Below, one piece after another: positions 55,223 through 63,769 of a DNA stretch of 64,000 bases. The position numbers were made by a program, and so were the translations under genes. The stretch's first letter is position 1; every line of letters starts with the position of its first letter. Below the pieces are notes generated by a model, which saw only the letters and a list, made by a program, of their open reading frames with translations, ran no database searches and had not been told where the DNA came from. Origin of the DNA: Bacillota bacterium (lineage in GTDB: Bacteria; Bacillota; UBA4882; UBA8346); contig JAEYPR010000036.1 of assembly GCA_023410535.1 (NCBI GenBank), positions 62,001 through 126,000 on the forward strand. The letters are read 5' to 3'.

Positions 55223-56176
55223 ATGCCCGGAAGCAGCTCTTACACCCCGGACGAAGTGGCGCAAATTTTAAAAGTCTCCCGGTTTACCATTTATGAGATG
55301 ATCAAACGCGGCGAGCTGCCCGCCTACCGGGTGGGACGCCAGGTCCGCGTCGATCAAAGTGATCTCGATCAATATAAACAACAGGCGAAAGGCATTAACA
55401 ACAATGCGGGGCAACTGATCGCCAATCCGGCCCCGTTGGTCGCATCGGCTCAGGAAGGGATCATCCTTTGCGGTCAGGATCCAATCTTGGATATCATCAC
55501 CCGCCATCTTGAACAGCAATTTCCCCATCTTTCGTTTTTACGCCGGCATGTCGGGAGCATCGCCGGACTGCTGGCCCTGTACCAGGGAGCGGCCAACCTC
55601 GCCACCGCCCATCTGTGGGACGGCGACACCGACGAATACAATCTGCCGTACATCCGGCACATGTTGCCGGGCCATAAAACGCTGGTCTACAATTTGGTGT
55701 TCCGGACCGCCGGTTTTTACGTTGCGAAAGGCAACCCCAAACGCATTCGGACCTGGGAAGATCTGTTCCGGCCGGAGCTCCGTTTCGTTAACCGCGAATG
55801 CGGTTCAGGCGCGCGGGTGCTGTTGGACGAGAAGGTATCCCGGCTTAATTTAAATCAACGGAATATCCCCGGCTACAATACCATAGTCACCAGTCACCTG
55901 GCGGTGGCCAGCACCGTCGCGCGGGGCGATGCCGATGCGGGCATTGGCATCCAGAAAGTGGCTTCCCAGGTCCCGGAGATTGACTTCGTCCCTCTGCAGC
56001 AGGAACGTTACGATCTCGTGATCAGGGAGGAAGATGCGGGCCTGCCCCATTTTCAGGCGCTCCTGCACTTACTGCAATCCCGGTCGTTTCAAGCGGAGAT
56101 TCAAGCGCTCGGTGGTTACGATGTCTCGCAGATGGGACAACCCCTGAGCATGCGGCCGCACCGTTCCGAGCGCTAG
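55223..56176 (+). CDS. Excisionase-type HTH regulator with PBP-like ligand domain, candidate molybdate/tungstate sensor
   Basis: The 317-residue protein has an N-terminal MerR/excisionase-type HTH (SYTPDEVAQILKVSRFTIYEMIKRGELPAYRVGRQVRV, residues 6-47). A periplasmic-binding-protein-like domain without signal peptide follows (about 70-300: GIILCGQDPILDIITRHLE, LATAHLWDGDTDEYN, FVNRECGSGARVLLDEKV, VARGDADAGIGIQKVAS). This is the PBP-like family often found in ModE-like or molybdopterin proteins, so the ligand is probably an oxyanion such as molybdate or tungstate. It converges on the nitrogenase operon and shares a CTAG with it at the stop codons. ATG 55223 follows GGAGG by 7 bases. Its target is inferred, not shown. 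Confidence 0.85.
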   Translation: MPGSSSYTPDEVAQILKVSRFTIYEMIKRGELPAYRVGRQVRVDQSDLDQYKQQAKGINNNAGQLIANPAPLVASAQEGIILCGQDPILDIITRHLEQQFPHLSFLRRHVGSIAGLLALYQGAANLATAHLWDGDTDEYNLPYIRHMLPGHKTLVYNLVFRTAGFYVAKGNPKRIRTWEDLFRPELRFVNRECGSGARVLLDEKVSRLNLNQRNIPGYNTIVTSHLAVASTVARGDADAGIGIQKVASQVPEIDFVPLQQERYDLVIREEDAGLPHFQALLHLLQSRSFQAEIQALGGYDVSQMGQPLSMRPHRSER

Positions 56177-57027
56177 ACACCGGTTACGGTAGGAGCGATC
56201 CCGGTAACGGGTCGGCCGGGATCTTTTTTGCCGCGACACGCTTCCGCTACCATAGCCGTTAACCGTTTCAGTTGCACCGGATCGATTCCGGCAGTGCAAC
56301 CGTGCAATTCGGTTAATACGGCTACCAGCTGTTCCAGCGCAGCGTTACCGGCCCGTTCGCCGATTCCTCCCACCGTAACGCTGGCCAGTTCCACGCCGGC
56401 TCGCAACGCTGCGAGGGTATTGGCGATCGCCAACCCGAAATCATTATGCAAATGAACTTCGATCGGCAAAGCGCAACGGCCGGTCAAACGGCGCAACCGC
56501 TCATAGGTTGCGAACGGTTCCAGACAACCGACGGTATCGGCATAACGGATCCGTTCTGCGCCCGCCTCCGCTGCCACGGCCGCAACTCGCAGCAAAAATT
56601 CCTCCGTGGCGCGCGAAGCATCCTCCATACCCGCCGACACCCGGCAACCGCAACTCCGGGCGTACGTCAAGGCGCTCCGCAACTCCTGCAGAACCCATTC
56701 GCGCGTTTTCCGCAATTTATAGCAGATATGCAAATCCGAGACCGGCACCGACACGTGGATATAAGAAAAACCGCACCGAACCGCGGCGCGAATATCGTTG
56801 ACATTGGCACGGTTCCAGGCAATGACCTGGCAATTCAGTTTTAGATTGACAATCGTCCGTAAAACCTCTTGTTCTTCCGGACCCATCGCCGGAATCCCGG
56901 CCTCAAAACCCAGCACCCCGGCGGCGTCCAACGTTTGGGCGATCATCAGCTTTTCGTCAGGTGTAAAGGCCAGTCCCGCGGTTTGTTCCCCATCGCGTAA
57001 CGTCGTATCAATGATTCCAACCCTCAT
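56173..57027 (-). CDS. nifV-alpha: Homocitrate synthase, alpha (catalytic) part
   Basis: The 284-residue protein is a TIM barrel of the DRE-TIM family that lacks the C-terminal subdomains. It has the catalytic start IIDTTLRDGEQTAGLAF, the metal-binding HLHND motif (EVHLHNDFGLAIANTLAAL) and TVGGIGERAGNAALEQLV. With the omega part it should make homocitrate, the organic ligand of the nitrogenase cofactor. Clostridium pasteurianum nifV is split in the same way and in the same gene order. It is the last gene of the operon, 4 bases after nifV-omega. Confidence 0.9.
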   Translation of the reverse strand: MRVGIIDTTLRDGEQTAGLAFTPDEKLMIAQTLDAAGVLGFEAGIPAMGPEEQEVLRTIVNLKLNCQVIAWNRANVNDIRAAVRCGFSYIHVSVPVSDLHICYKLRKTREWVLQELRSALTYARSCGCRVSAGMEDASRATEEFLLRVAAVAAEAGAERIRYADTVGCLEPFATYERLRRLTGRCALPIEVHLHNDFGLAIANTLAALRAGVELASVTVGGIGERAGNAALEQLVAVLTELHGCTAGIDPVQLKRLTAMVAEACRGKKDPGRPVTGIAPTVTGV

Positions 57028-57030
57028 CGC

Positions 57031-58116
57031 TTAAACTCCTCTCGCCAGTTCCCGCAGTTGTTCATCGATGACCGGCGCTTTCTGCGCGACCGCCAACCGC
57101 CGCACGCCTTCCAGAATGCGCGGCAACTGCTCCGGTTCCACCGGAATCCGTAACGCCCGCAGTTTCAGCTCCAACGCCGCCTTGCCCGAATGTTTGCCAA
57201 TGACGATTTTCCGTTCCAATCCCACTATTTCCGGGGGAAAAGGTTCATACAGTTCACTTTTTTTGATAACGCCGTCGACATGAATGCCCGACTCGTGCGC
57301 AAAAATATCCGGGCCAATGATCGCTTTGGTCGGGGCGACGGTCCGACCGATGCTTTCCAGCACCGCGTGACAGTCGCGCGCTAAATCGGGCGGAACCGGC
57401 AATGCCCAGCGCAGTAGTTGACCCAATCCTAACAGCACTTCTTCCAAAGCCGGAAACTGCCCCACACCCCCGACCGCCGTCGCAAGCATAGGCGCTCCGG
57501 CGCTGGCGGCGGCCATGGCATTGGCGGTGGCCAAGCCCAACTGGTTCCGTCCCCAAAATTCGAGCTCGCCCTGGAAAAAAACGCGCATTTCGGTGATGAT
57601 CCGCCGCACGGCGAACGGTTCCAGTCGGCTGTCGGGATCGTCAACGATGAAACCGGTTACGGCGGGAAAACACCCCAACGATTTGAGCCGGTCGAGACAT
57701 TCCTGAGGCTGGGAACCCAACTCCCCTCCATAAACCGTCACCCGCAATCCAGCGGTGGCGGCAGTCGTCAAAAAATCCTGAAGGAGCGGCATAGCGGTGC
57801 CATCGCGCAGCTCGGGTTTGATCAAAACCCGCCCACACCCCCAGGCGGTCGCCTGCGTCAAAGCCTCCGGAGCGATCGGAAGTTCCGCCCGCAATTCATT
57901 GCGGCTTAGTTCGCTGCGGACCGCCCCATCGGACAATATCGCCAACGGCAGATCGAGCAACAACGGAACCGTTTCACTGATTTTCCCCAAACGCCGCGCC
58001 GCGGCGTCTAACGTGCCGCAGCCACTGGCTGCGGCAACGCCGAGGGTTTGATCGACAAATGTAAGCTTCGGCCGCATCCCTTTTCGCCCCTTCATCCTAG
58101 ATTCTTCATCTGACAT
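57031..58116 (-). CDS. nifV-omega: Homocitrate synthase, omega (C-terminal/regulatory) part
   Basis: The 361-residue protein is related to NifV along its length. The catalytic DTTLRDG motif is replaced by FVDQTLG, and the barrel part is degenerate. The conserved part is the C-terminal lid: HESGIHVDGVIKKSELYEPF and GKHSGKAALELKLRAL. It therefore probably acts as a partner subunit of NifV-alpha. Possible starts are 58116 or the in-frame ATGs at codons 8 and 14, and ribosome binding sites do not decide. It follows nifB directly. Confidence 0.88.
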   Translation of the reverse strand: MSDEESRMKGRKGMRPKLTFVDQTLGVAAASGCGTLDAAARRLGKISETVPLLLDLPLAILSDGAVRSELSRNELRAELPIAPEALTQATAWGCGRVLIKPELRDGTAMPLLQDFLTTAATAGLRVTVYGGELGSQPQECLDRLKSLGCFPAVTGFIVDDPDSRLEPFAVRRIITEMRVFFQGELEFWGRNQLGLATANAMAAASAGAPMLATAVGGVGQFPALEEVLLGLGQLLRWALPVPPDLARDCHAVLESIGRTVAPTKAIIGPDIFAHESGIHVDGVIKKSELYEPFPPEIVGLERKIVIGKHSGKAALELKLRALRIPVEPEQLPRILEGVRRLAVAQKAPVIDEQLRELARGV

Positions 58117-58137
58117 CCCGGAGGCCGGTACGGGTTG

Positions 58138-59052
58138 TCAAGCCCCGTCACGCCTCCGTCCGGCATGACCGGGACAAAAGCGGGCGGACTGGTCGTTTCC
58201 CAATAACCCGACGGCGTCGGCGCGACACTGACGGCAATGGGTCATTTGCGGCAACTCCGCTTGACAGAGCGCCCGCAACGCCTGCACTTCGTCCGGGGCG
58301 GGCGCTGGCCGGGCTGCGAAAGCGCTGCCTGCCACCGGCAACAACGGCATGATGTTGGCGAGCGACGCCCCCAATTGTTTTACCTGTCGCACCACAACCG
58401 GAATATGCCGGTCATTCAGGCCGTTGATCATGACGATATTGACTTTGACCAAAACACCCCGCTCCGCCAGGAAACCGATTCCGGCCAATTGATTATCGAT
58501 CAAGATTTGGGCGCCATCAGCGCCGGTATAGTAAGTTCCGTCCCAAATCACATGGTGATAAATTTGCGCTCCCAAGGCCGGATCGAGACAGTTGACGGTG
58601 ACAGTGACATGACGGATGCCCAATTCCACCAGTTCAGGGCCGTATCGCGGCAGCATCAACCCGTTGGTTGAAAGGCAAAAGATCACTTCGGGAGCCTGTG
58701 CTCGAACGAGCGACAGCGTCCGTCGCACCGCATCCCAATTGGCCAGCGCGTCGCCGGGACCGGCGATGCCGACCACGCTCAAATCGGCGATCTCCCGCCG
58801 GACCCGCATAAAATGCTCCAACGCCTGCTCCGGACTTAAGACGGCGCTGGCGACGCCGGGCCGGCTTTCATTGACGCAATCAAATCTACGGTTACAATAA
58901 TTGCAGCGGATGTTGCATTGCGGCGCCACCGCCAAATGCAAACGCGCGTACCGGTGTTGCGCCGCCGGGGCGTAACAGGGATGGCGCTCCGTTTGCCGCC
59001 GCAATTCTTTCGGAACGGCCGACTGTCGCCCTCTCCAATTTTCCGATTCCAT
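58138..59052 (-). CDS. nifB: Nitrogenase cofactor biosynthesis radical SAM protein, without NifX domain
   Basis: The 304-residue enzyme builds the 8Fe-9S-C core (NifB-co) used by all nitrogenases. It has HPCYAPAAQHRYARLHLAVAPQCNIRCNYCNRRFDC: the conserved HPCY Cys and the SAM cluster ligands C46, C50 and C53. The C-terminal pair CRQCRADAVGLLGND is typical of NifB. The C-terminal NifX-like domain of proteobacterial NifB is absent, as in archaeal and many clostridial forms. ATG 59052 has AAAGGA 8 bases upstream. No nifE or nifN is in view, in line with the FeFe cofactor not needing them. Confidence 0.93.
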   Translation of the reverse strand: MESENWRGRQSAVPKELRRQTERHPCYAPAAQHRYARLHLAVAPQCNIRCNYCNRRFDCVNESRPGVASAVLSPEQALEHFMRVRREIADLSVVGIAGPGDALANWDAVRRTLSLVRAQAPEVIFCLSTNGLMLPRYGPELVELGIRHVTVTVNCLDPALGAQIYHHVIWDGTYYTGADGAQILIDNQLAGIGFLAERGVLVKVNIVMINGLNDRHIPVVVRQVKQLGASLANIMPLLPVAGSAFAARPAPAPDEVQALRALCQAELPQMTHCRQCRADAVGLLGNDQSARFCPGHAGRRRDGA

Positions 59053-59072
59053 GTGAATCATCCTTTACATTA

Positions 59073-59456
59073 TTACACCGCGGCAACGCCGGTCTCGGCG
59101 GTGCGCACCCGGTAAACGTCCAGGATCGGCAGGATAAAGATCTTGCCATCGCCGGGATTACCGGTCGAATTGGCTTCCATAATGGCGGCCACCGCCTTGT
59201 CGACCTCATCGTCCTGGACAATTAAAGTGATAAACCGTTTGGGAACCAAGCGGTGTTCTTCCGAAAGGGTTTCCGCCAATCCCGGCGCCTCCTTCGCCGC
59301 TTGTTGCGGCGAAGTTTGGGTCAGAACGAAGTCCACCTTTTTGCGGCCTCTGCCCAATACCTTACGGCAGGTCATCGAAGGGAATCCGGCCGCCAGAAGC
59401 GCTTTCTTGGTTTGATTGACCATGTTCATCCGGACAAATGCCATGACCTCTTTCAT
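59073..59456 (-). CDS. nifI2: PII-family nitrogenase regulator NifI2
   Basis: The 127-residue PII-like protein (KEVMAFVRMNMVNQTKKALLAAGFPSMTCRKVLGRGRKKV, then GNPGDGKIFILPILDVYRVRTAETG) belongs to the longer NifI2 group. With NifI1 it forms a complex that binds nitrogenase and blocks it when nitrogen is plentiful, released by 2-oxoglutarate and ATP. GGGGGA precedes the ATG. It lies between nifI1 and nifB. Confidence 0.92.
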   Translation of the reverse strand: MKEVMAFVRMNMVNQTKKALLAAGFPSMTCRKVLGRGRKKVDFVLTQTSPQQAAKEAPGLAETLSEEHRLVPKRFITLIVQDDEVDKAVAAIMEANSTGNPGDGKIFILPILDVYRVRTAETGVAAV

Positions 59457-59471
59457 CTGACTTCCCCCTTT

Positions 59472-59798
59472 CTACAATCCTTTGCTTTGCGTACTGATGG
59501 TATAGGCTTCCTCCACCGGGCTGACAAAGATCTTGCCATCGCCGAACGCGCCGTTCGGTCCGGTTTTGGCGATTTTCATAATCAGATCGATCACTTGTTG
59601 CTTCACGTCGTCGTTGACAATCAACAGCAACATCTCTTTGGGCAGTTCGTCATAGTAAACGTCGCCGACCCGCACCCCTTTTTGCTTCCCGCGGCCAACC
59701 ACGTCGATCTTGGTTACCGCGGGAAATCCCGCCGCGGATAAATCCGCCAGTACTTCGGGGGCTTTTTCCGGCCGAATGATCGCCCGAATCATAATCAT
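59472..59798 (-). CDS. nifI1: PII-family nitrogenase regulator NifI1
   Basis: The 108-residue PII-like protein starts MIMIRAIIRPEKAPEVLADL and has AFGDGKIFVSPVEEAYTISTQSKGL at the end. This is the NifI1 pattern. It acts with NifI2 on dinitrogenase activity after translation. GGAGGAG lies 5 bases before the ATG. In most archaea and clostridia nifI1 and nifI2 sit between nifH and nifD; here they follow anfK and a HEPN-like gene. Confidence 0.92.
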   Translation of the reverse strand: MIMIRAIIRPEKAPEVLADLSAAGFPAVTKIDVVGRGKQKGVRVGDVYYDELPKEMLLLIVNDDVKQQVIDLIMKIAKTGPNGAFGDGKIFVSPVEEAYTISTQSKGL

Positions 59799-59864
59799 TT
59801 TGACTCCTCCTCATTCATCGTAAATCCTTGGGGTCCGAGCAAAAGCGGCGCGACTCAAGAACAC

Positions 59865-60311
59865 TCAAATTGCATATTGGGTCAACGCGGTGCGAACCTC
59901 CGCAATTTTCCGCGGTTCAAACAAGTTCTGCACCTGAGCGCACATCGCCAGCACCCGGGTGGTATCGTCCGGTTCGGGAGTCCCGTGGTAATAGTCGTCC
60001 AGTGAACAAATACCGAAAATCCGGTCCAACGAACGAATCGCCTGATTCAGTTCGGGCGGGACGTTCACCAATTCTTCCACCGCATCCATCAGGCAGGTAT
60101 AATTGTGATTGCCGGGCGCAATGCCGTGCAACTCGCACAAGGCGACCAAATACCGTTCCAGTGCGACCGCCGCCACATTAAACACCACGCTCGAATGTTG
60201 CCCTTCCTGAAGAAACTGTTCCGCCCGCCGGTGATACGCCTTGGCGTCCCGGTAATCGTCTTCAAATTCTACGATGACACTCTCGTCCTTCACGTTTAAA
60301 AAACCCAACAT
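59865..60311 (-). CDS. HEPN-like protein in the Fe-nitrogenase operon
   Basis: The 148-residue helical protein has the HEPN layout YRDAKAYHRRAEQFLQEGQHSSVVFNVAAVALERYLVALCELHGIAPGNHNYTCLMDAVEEL. It lies in the place where the anf accessory genes anfO and anfR occur in other diazotrophs, but I do not recognise it as either. The catalytic R-x4-6-H motif of HEPN nucleases is not present, so a scaffold or chaperone role is more likely than RNA cleavage. GGAGG precedes the ATG by 8 bases. Confidence 0.6.
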   Translation of the reverse strand: MLGFLNVKDESVIVEFEDDYRDAKAYHRRAEQFLQEGQHSSVVFNVAAVALERYLVALCELHGIAPGNHNYTCLMDAVEELVNVPPELNQAIRSLDRIFGICSLDDYYHGTPEPDDTTRVLAMCAQVQNLFEPRKIAEVRTALTQYAI

Positions 60312-60374
60312 GCTCTCAACCTCCTCACGCGCCGCGTCATAAGCGGTAATCCTCGCTCACGCCAATGACCCGTT

Positions 60375-61763
60375 TTACCAAACGTTCAAAATCCATTCGC
60401 GCGTCTTTTTGTATTCCATATCGGTGAACAGAGTGTTGGCCATCGATTCAGCCAGCCAGATCGCGCCGGCGTATCCGAGGACCGGGTGCCGGTAGGGCCC
60501 CGAGCGGTCGTACACCGGGAATCCGACCCGCAGCATCGGCACATTGTGATCGATGGAGATAAACCGCCCTTTGGAATGACCGAGGATCAAATCGAGTTTC
60601 AATCCTTCGTTTTGAATCCGGTTTTCCAAATCCCACAAATCGGCGTTCATGATAATCTCCATATCAAAGTCGACGTTAGCCTGAAGCTCTTTGATGCGCG
60701 GGTCTTGGGGATAACTTGAGTTGTCGTCGCCCAGCAGCAGCAGGACCGGTCGCATCTCCAGGTCGAGGCAAAATTGGGCTAAGCCGAGCACCAGGTCGGG
60801 ATTGCCATAGATGGCGACCCGTTTATCCGCCAGAAACATGTGGGTCAGGTCGGTCAACGCATCGATGGCGACGCCCCGTTCCCAAACCAGCGATTGGGGA
60901 ATCGGTCTGCCGGTCAGATTCTTCACGTTCTGCAAAAACGTGTCAGTATTGCGGATGCCGATCGGTGTCGGCCCGATGACGGCCGGAATGTCGAATTCGC
61001 TCTCCAGGTAACGGGCGGCGGCGCCTCCTTCGTATCGGTTCAGGGCGATGGTGCCGACGGCGTTGGCCGTGGCGGTCAAGTCGGCGATGGTGGTGTTGCC
61101 GTGGGCGACAAAGTTGCCATACGGCATCAACGGCGCGTCGAAACTCTCGATCTCAAACAGCACGGTCGCGTCTACTTGCATTTCGTGGAGCAAATGTTTT
61201 AACGCGGTGACGTCAGCGGGATTAACCCAGCCGGTGATCAGATTGAGTTTGCCGTTGGGCTGATCTTTTTTGGCGAAATAACTGACAAAGTCATTAACCG
61301 CCACATCGTAGCCGCTAATCATACTGCCTTTGAAGCTCGGCGCATGAATCGGAATCAAATGAACTTCGCGGCCGGCGTATTTTTCTTGCAACAATCCTTC
61401 ATTGAGCTTTTTGACTACGCCGTCGACGTCGTCCCCGATGACCTCGGTCGAACAGGTGGTGATGATCGGCACTACTTTAACATCGGGATAGCGCATCAAC
61501 AGTACGTCCACCGCTTCCTCGACCCGGTTGAGCGCGCCGAAGACCGCGCCGTCCTCATGCAACGAGGATGAGGCCAATTCGAAACTCTCCTTGAAATGCT
61601 GAGAGAAGAGCAAACGCACAAACATTACGCAACCTTGGCCGCCGTGGACGATCCCGATGCAGTCCGTAATGCCGATGCTGGCATATTGGGCGCCGCAAGG
61701 CTGACAGGTAAAGATGGGGTTAATTACGCCGGCTCGCTCTTTGGGTTTCAGTTCGCAAGACAT
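60375..61763 (-). CDS. anfK: Fe-only nitrogenase beta subunit
   Basis: The 462-residue subunit matches AnfK closely. P-cluster ligands C20, C45 and C104 are in PIFTCQPCGAQ, GGQGCVMFVR and ITTCSTEVIGDD. Further family stretches include SSSLHEDGAVFGALNRVEEAVDVL, GPTPIGIRNTDTFLQNV and LILGHSKGRFISIDHNVPMLRVGFPVYD. ATG 61763 gives the conserved start MSCELKPKE; an upstream ATG is too near the AAAGGA site. It pairs with AnfD and AnfG as the dinitrogenase. Confidence 0.97.
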   Translation of the reverse strand: MSCELKPKERAGVINPIFTCQPCGAQYASIGITDCIGIVHGGQGCVMFVRLLFSQHFKESFELASSSLHEDGAVFGALNRVEEAVDVLLMRYPDVKVVPIITTCSTEVIGDDVDGVVKKLNEGLLQEKYAGREVHLIPIHAPSFKGSMISGYDVAVNDFVSYFAKKDQPNGKLNLITGWVNPADVTALKHLLHEMQVDATVLFEIESFDAPLMPYGNFVAHGNTTIADLTATANAVGTIALNRYEGGAAARYLESEFDIPAVIGPTPIGIRNTDTFLQNVKNLTGRPIPQSLVWERGVAIDALTDLTHMFLADKRVAIYGNPDLVLGLAQFCLDLEMRPVLLLLGDDNSSYPQDPRIKELQANVDFDMEIIMNADLWDLENRIQNEGLKLDLILGHSKGRFISIDHNVPMLRVGFPVYDRSGPYRHPVLGYAGAIWLAESMANTLFTDMEYKKTREWILNVW

Positions 61764-61778
61764 CGTTATCATTCCTTT

Positions 61779-62129
61779 CTAATAGAGCGGGTCGGTTAGC
61801 TCCAGATTCAGCGACCCGGTAATTGTTAAATAATCCATCCGGTCCTTGAGTCCTTGCATCAGCAGTTTGAGCTCCGCCTTATCCATGGAATTCAACCAGG
61901 GATAATGGCTTTTAAAGGCTTCGGCCAGACAAACCGCGTCCACCCAATAACAGCGGTCGGCGGGGGTGCCGGTTTCCACCGGCTCGTCGCATAAAAGCTG
62001 CATGGTTTTGGTTAGAATTCCCTCGTTTTGCTTCTCGCGGTCCCAAACGCGGGAATGAAACTGCCACAGGCATTTCTTCATGATATAGTCAACCAACTGT
62101 TCGATCCGGTCTTTCATTACATCATCCAT
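61779..62129 (-). CDS. anfG: Fe-only nitrogenase delta subunit
   Basis: The 116-residue small subunit is specific to the alternative nitrogenases. It has MDDVMKDRIEQLVDYIMKKCLWQFHSRVWDREKQNEGILTKTMQLLCDEP and a VDAVCLAEAFKSHYPWL segment, as in AnfG. ATG 62129 follows GGAGGTG by 9 bases; an upstream frame overlaps anfD and is not used. AnfG caps the cofactor-bearing subunit and is needed for activity. It rules out a Mo nitrogenase. Confidence 0.95.
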   Translation of the reverse strand: MDDVMKDRIEQLVDYIMKKCLWQFHSRVWDREKQNEGILTKTMQLLCDEPVETGTPADRCYWVDAVCLAEAFKSHYPWLNSMDKAELKLLMQGLKDRMDYLTITGSLNLELTDPLY

Positions 62130-62146
62130 TGTCGTCGTCACCTCCG

Positions 62147-63721
62147 TCACACCGCGGCCGGCGCCGTCGACGGCCGGGCCGGGGGAAATTCGGGATAGGT
62201 CTTGCACCGCAATCCGGCGACCAGATCGTATTCGCCCGTATACTCGCGCAACTCGGTCGAAGCAATGATATCCGGACTTAAGTTGGCGTCGGAAAGCATC
62301 CGTTGGGTCACAAATCCCCGGTCAGTCGGGATCTCGTCTTTGCTGATATCCAACAACGACAGCTGGTGAATGGGCGAATAGATCCCGTTGTAGATATCCC
62401 GGGCAAAACGGACCCAACCTTCGAACCCTTTCCAGGGACCGTTGTGATAGGCATGGGCGTTGAGATAGGGCACCCGGATTTTTTTGGCGACCTCGCCGGG
62501 GCGTTTGCCGGTGAAGATGATATCGGGCTGCAACATTTCCATCGCTTCCAACCCTTCCAACTCGTTGGGGTCGTCGATGGCCAAAGCGCCTGCCTCACAA
62601 CGGGAGATACCCTTCTCCATGTCGCCCTGATGACCAAACTTGGTGTAGACCGAAACTACGTCGACGCCCATCTCTTCGTGAATGGCATTGGCCCAGTGCC
62701 ACAGTTTGGAACCGCCCGGCCAGAGGCAAACTTTCTTGCCGCGCAACCGTTCTTTGTACCAGTTAAGCTCCGGACGCCAACGGGCGGTATCCTCCTCAAT
62801 GATTGCCTTAGCCCGGTCCTCGATACCGAAGAACATTCCCACCTTGCGCAACGAAGCCGCCAGCGGCTCAAACCCGAATCCGTCAATGTCCAGCCGGGGA
62901 ATGCCGTACCGTTTCCGTAGTTCATTGCAGATATACTCCGCCGAACGGGCGCATTCCAAGACGTTTAAGTGGGCCAGATGCATTCCCCGCAAGTCGTCGT
63001 AGGAACCGTTGCCGGTGAAGGTCGACAAAACCTGGATGCCCATACGTTTGAAGTAATCCAGCATCACTTCCTGGTCGCCCTGGATGTTATATTCACCGAC
63101 ATAGTTGATCACATAATCCCCGGTGATCTTCGGTTCAAACGTTCCGACCTTCTTTTCAATCCAGGCGATGTTAATCTTATGATGCCCGCCGGACTGGCTC
63201 GGTCCGCCAAAACCGGGGGAGTTGCAGACAAAGATGTCGACATCGGGCAGTTCCTCCATCACTTCGTCGGCCACCGCGTTGATGTCGTCGCCAATCAACG
63301 CCGAGGCGCAGGTCTGATAGACGGTCATCCGTTTGATTTTGGGAAACGCCTTAAAGGCTTCGAGCATATTTTGCTTCAGCAGTTTTTCAGCGCCGAAGAC
63401 AATGTGTTTCTCCTTCATATCCGTGGCGTAGGTATATTTCAATTGAAAATTATCGTTATCGCTGATGTAACGTTTGGTCTGCCAGGTGTCGTAGGTACAC
63501 CCGACCGGCCCGTGACTGAGATGAATGACATCCTTCATCGGGGTGCCGATAACGTGTTTCGCGCCGCAGTAAGCGCAACCCCGTTCGGAGATGGACCCCG
63601 GAATCGTATTGAGATATCCGGCCGGCAAGGCGTCGGCCAACGTCTCGCCGGGCCCTTTGATCACCGCGTGTTTTTTCCGCTCCGGAATACATTCGCTGCA
63701 TTTAAACAAATGATACGGCAT
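62147..63721 (-). CDS. anfD: Fe-only nitrogenase alpha subunit
   Basis: The 524-residue subunit carries the FeFe cofactor. Residues known from Azotobacter AnfD are at the same positions: P-cluster Cys 49, 75 and 138 (ISERGCAYCG, GPVGCTYDT, TVYQTCAS), and cofactor ligands Cys 257 (NVLECARSAEYI) and His 423 (YLNAHAYHNGPW). The start PYHLFKCSECIPERKKHAVIKGPGE is that of AnfD, not NifD or VnfD. GGAGG precedes the ATG. The short C-terminal PPARPSTAPAAV tail is not conserved. Confidence 0.97.
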   Translation of the reverse strand: MPYHLFKCSECIPERKKHAVIKGPGETLADALPAGYLNTIPGSISERGCAYCGAKHVIGTPMKDVIHLSHGPVGCTYDTWQTKRYISDNDNFQLKYTYATDMKEKHIVFGAEKLLKQNMLEAFKAFPKIKRMTVYQTCASALIGDDINAVADEVMEELPDVDIFVCNSPGFGGPSQSGGHHKINIAWIEKKVGTFEPKITGDYVINYVGEYNIQGDQEVMLDYFKRMGIQVLSTFTGNGSYDDLRGMHLAHLNVLECARSAEYICNELRKRYGIPRLDIDGFGFEPLAASLRKVGMFFGIEDRAKAIIEEDTARWRPELNWYKERLRGKKVCLWPGGSKLWHWANAIHEEMGVDVVSVYTKFGHQGDMEKGISRCEAGALAIDDPNELEGLEAMEMLQPDIIFTGKRPGEVAKKIRVPYLNAHAYHNGPWKGFEGWVRFARDIYNGIYSPIHQLSLLDISKDEIPTDRGFVTQRMLSDANLSPDIIASTELREYTGEYDLVAGLRCKTYPEFPPARPSTAPAAV

Positions 63722-63769
63722 GGATTCGCGCCTCCTTTATTTCGCCGCGTCGCAACGCCTTGGTTGCGG

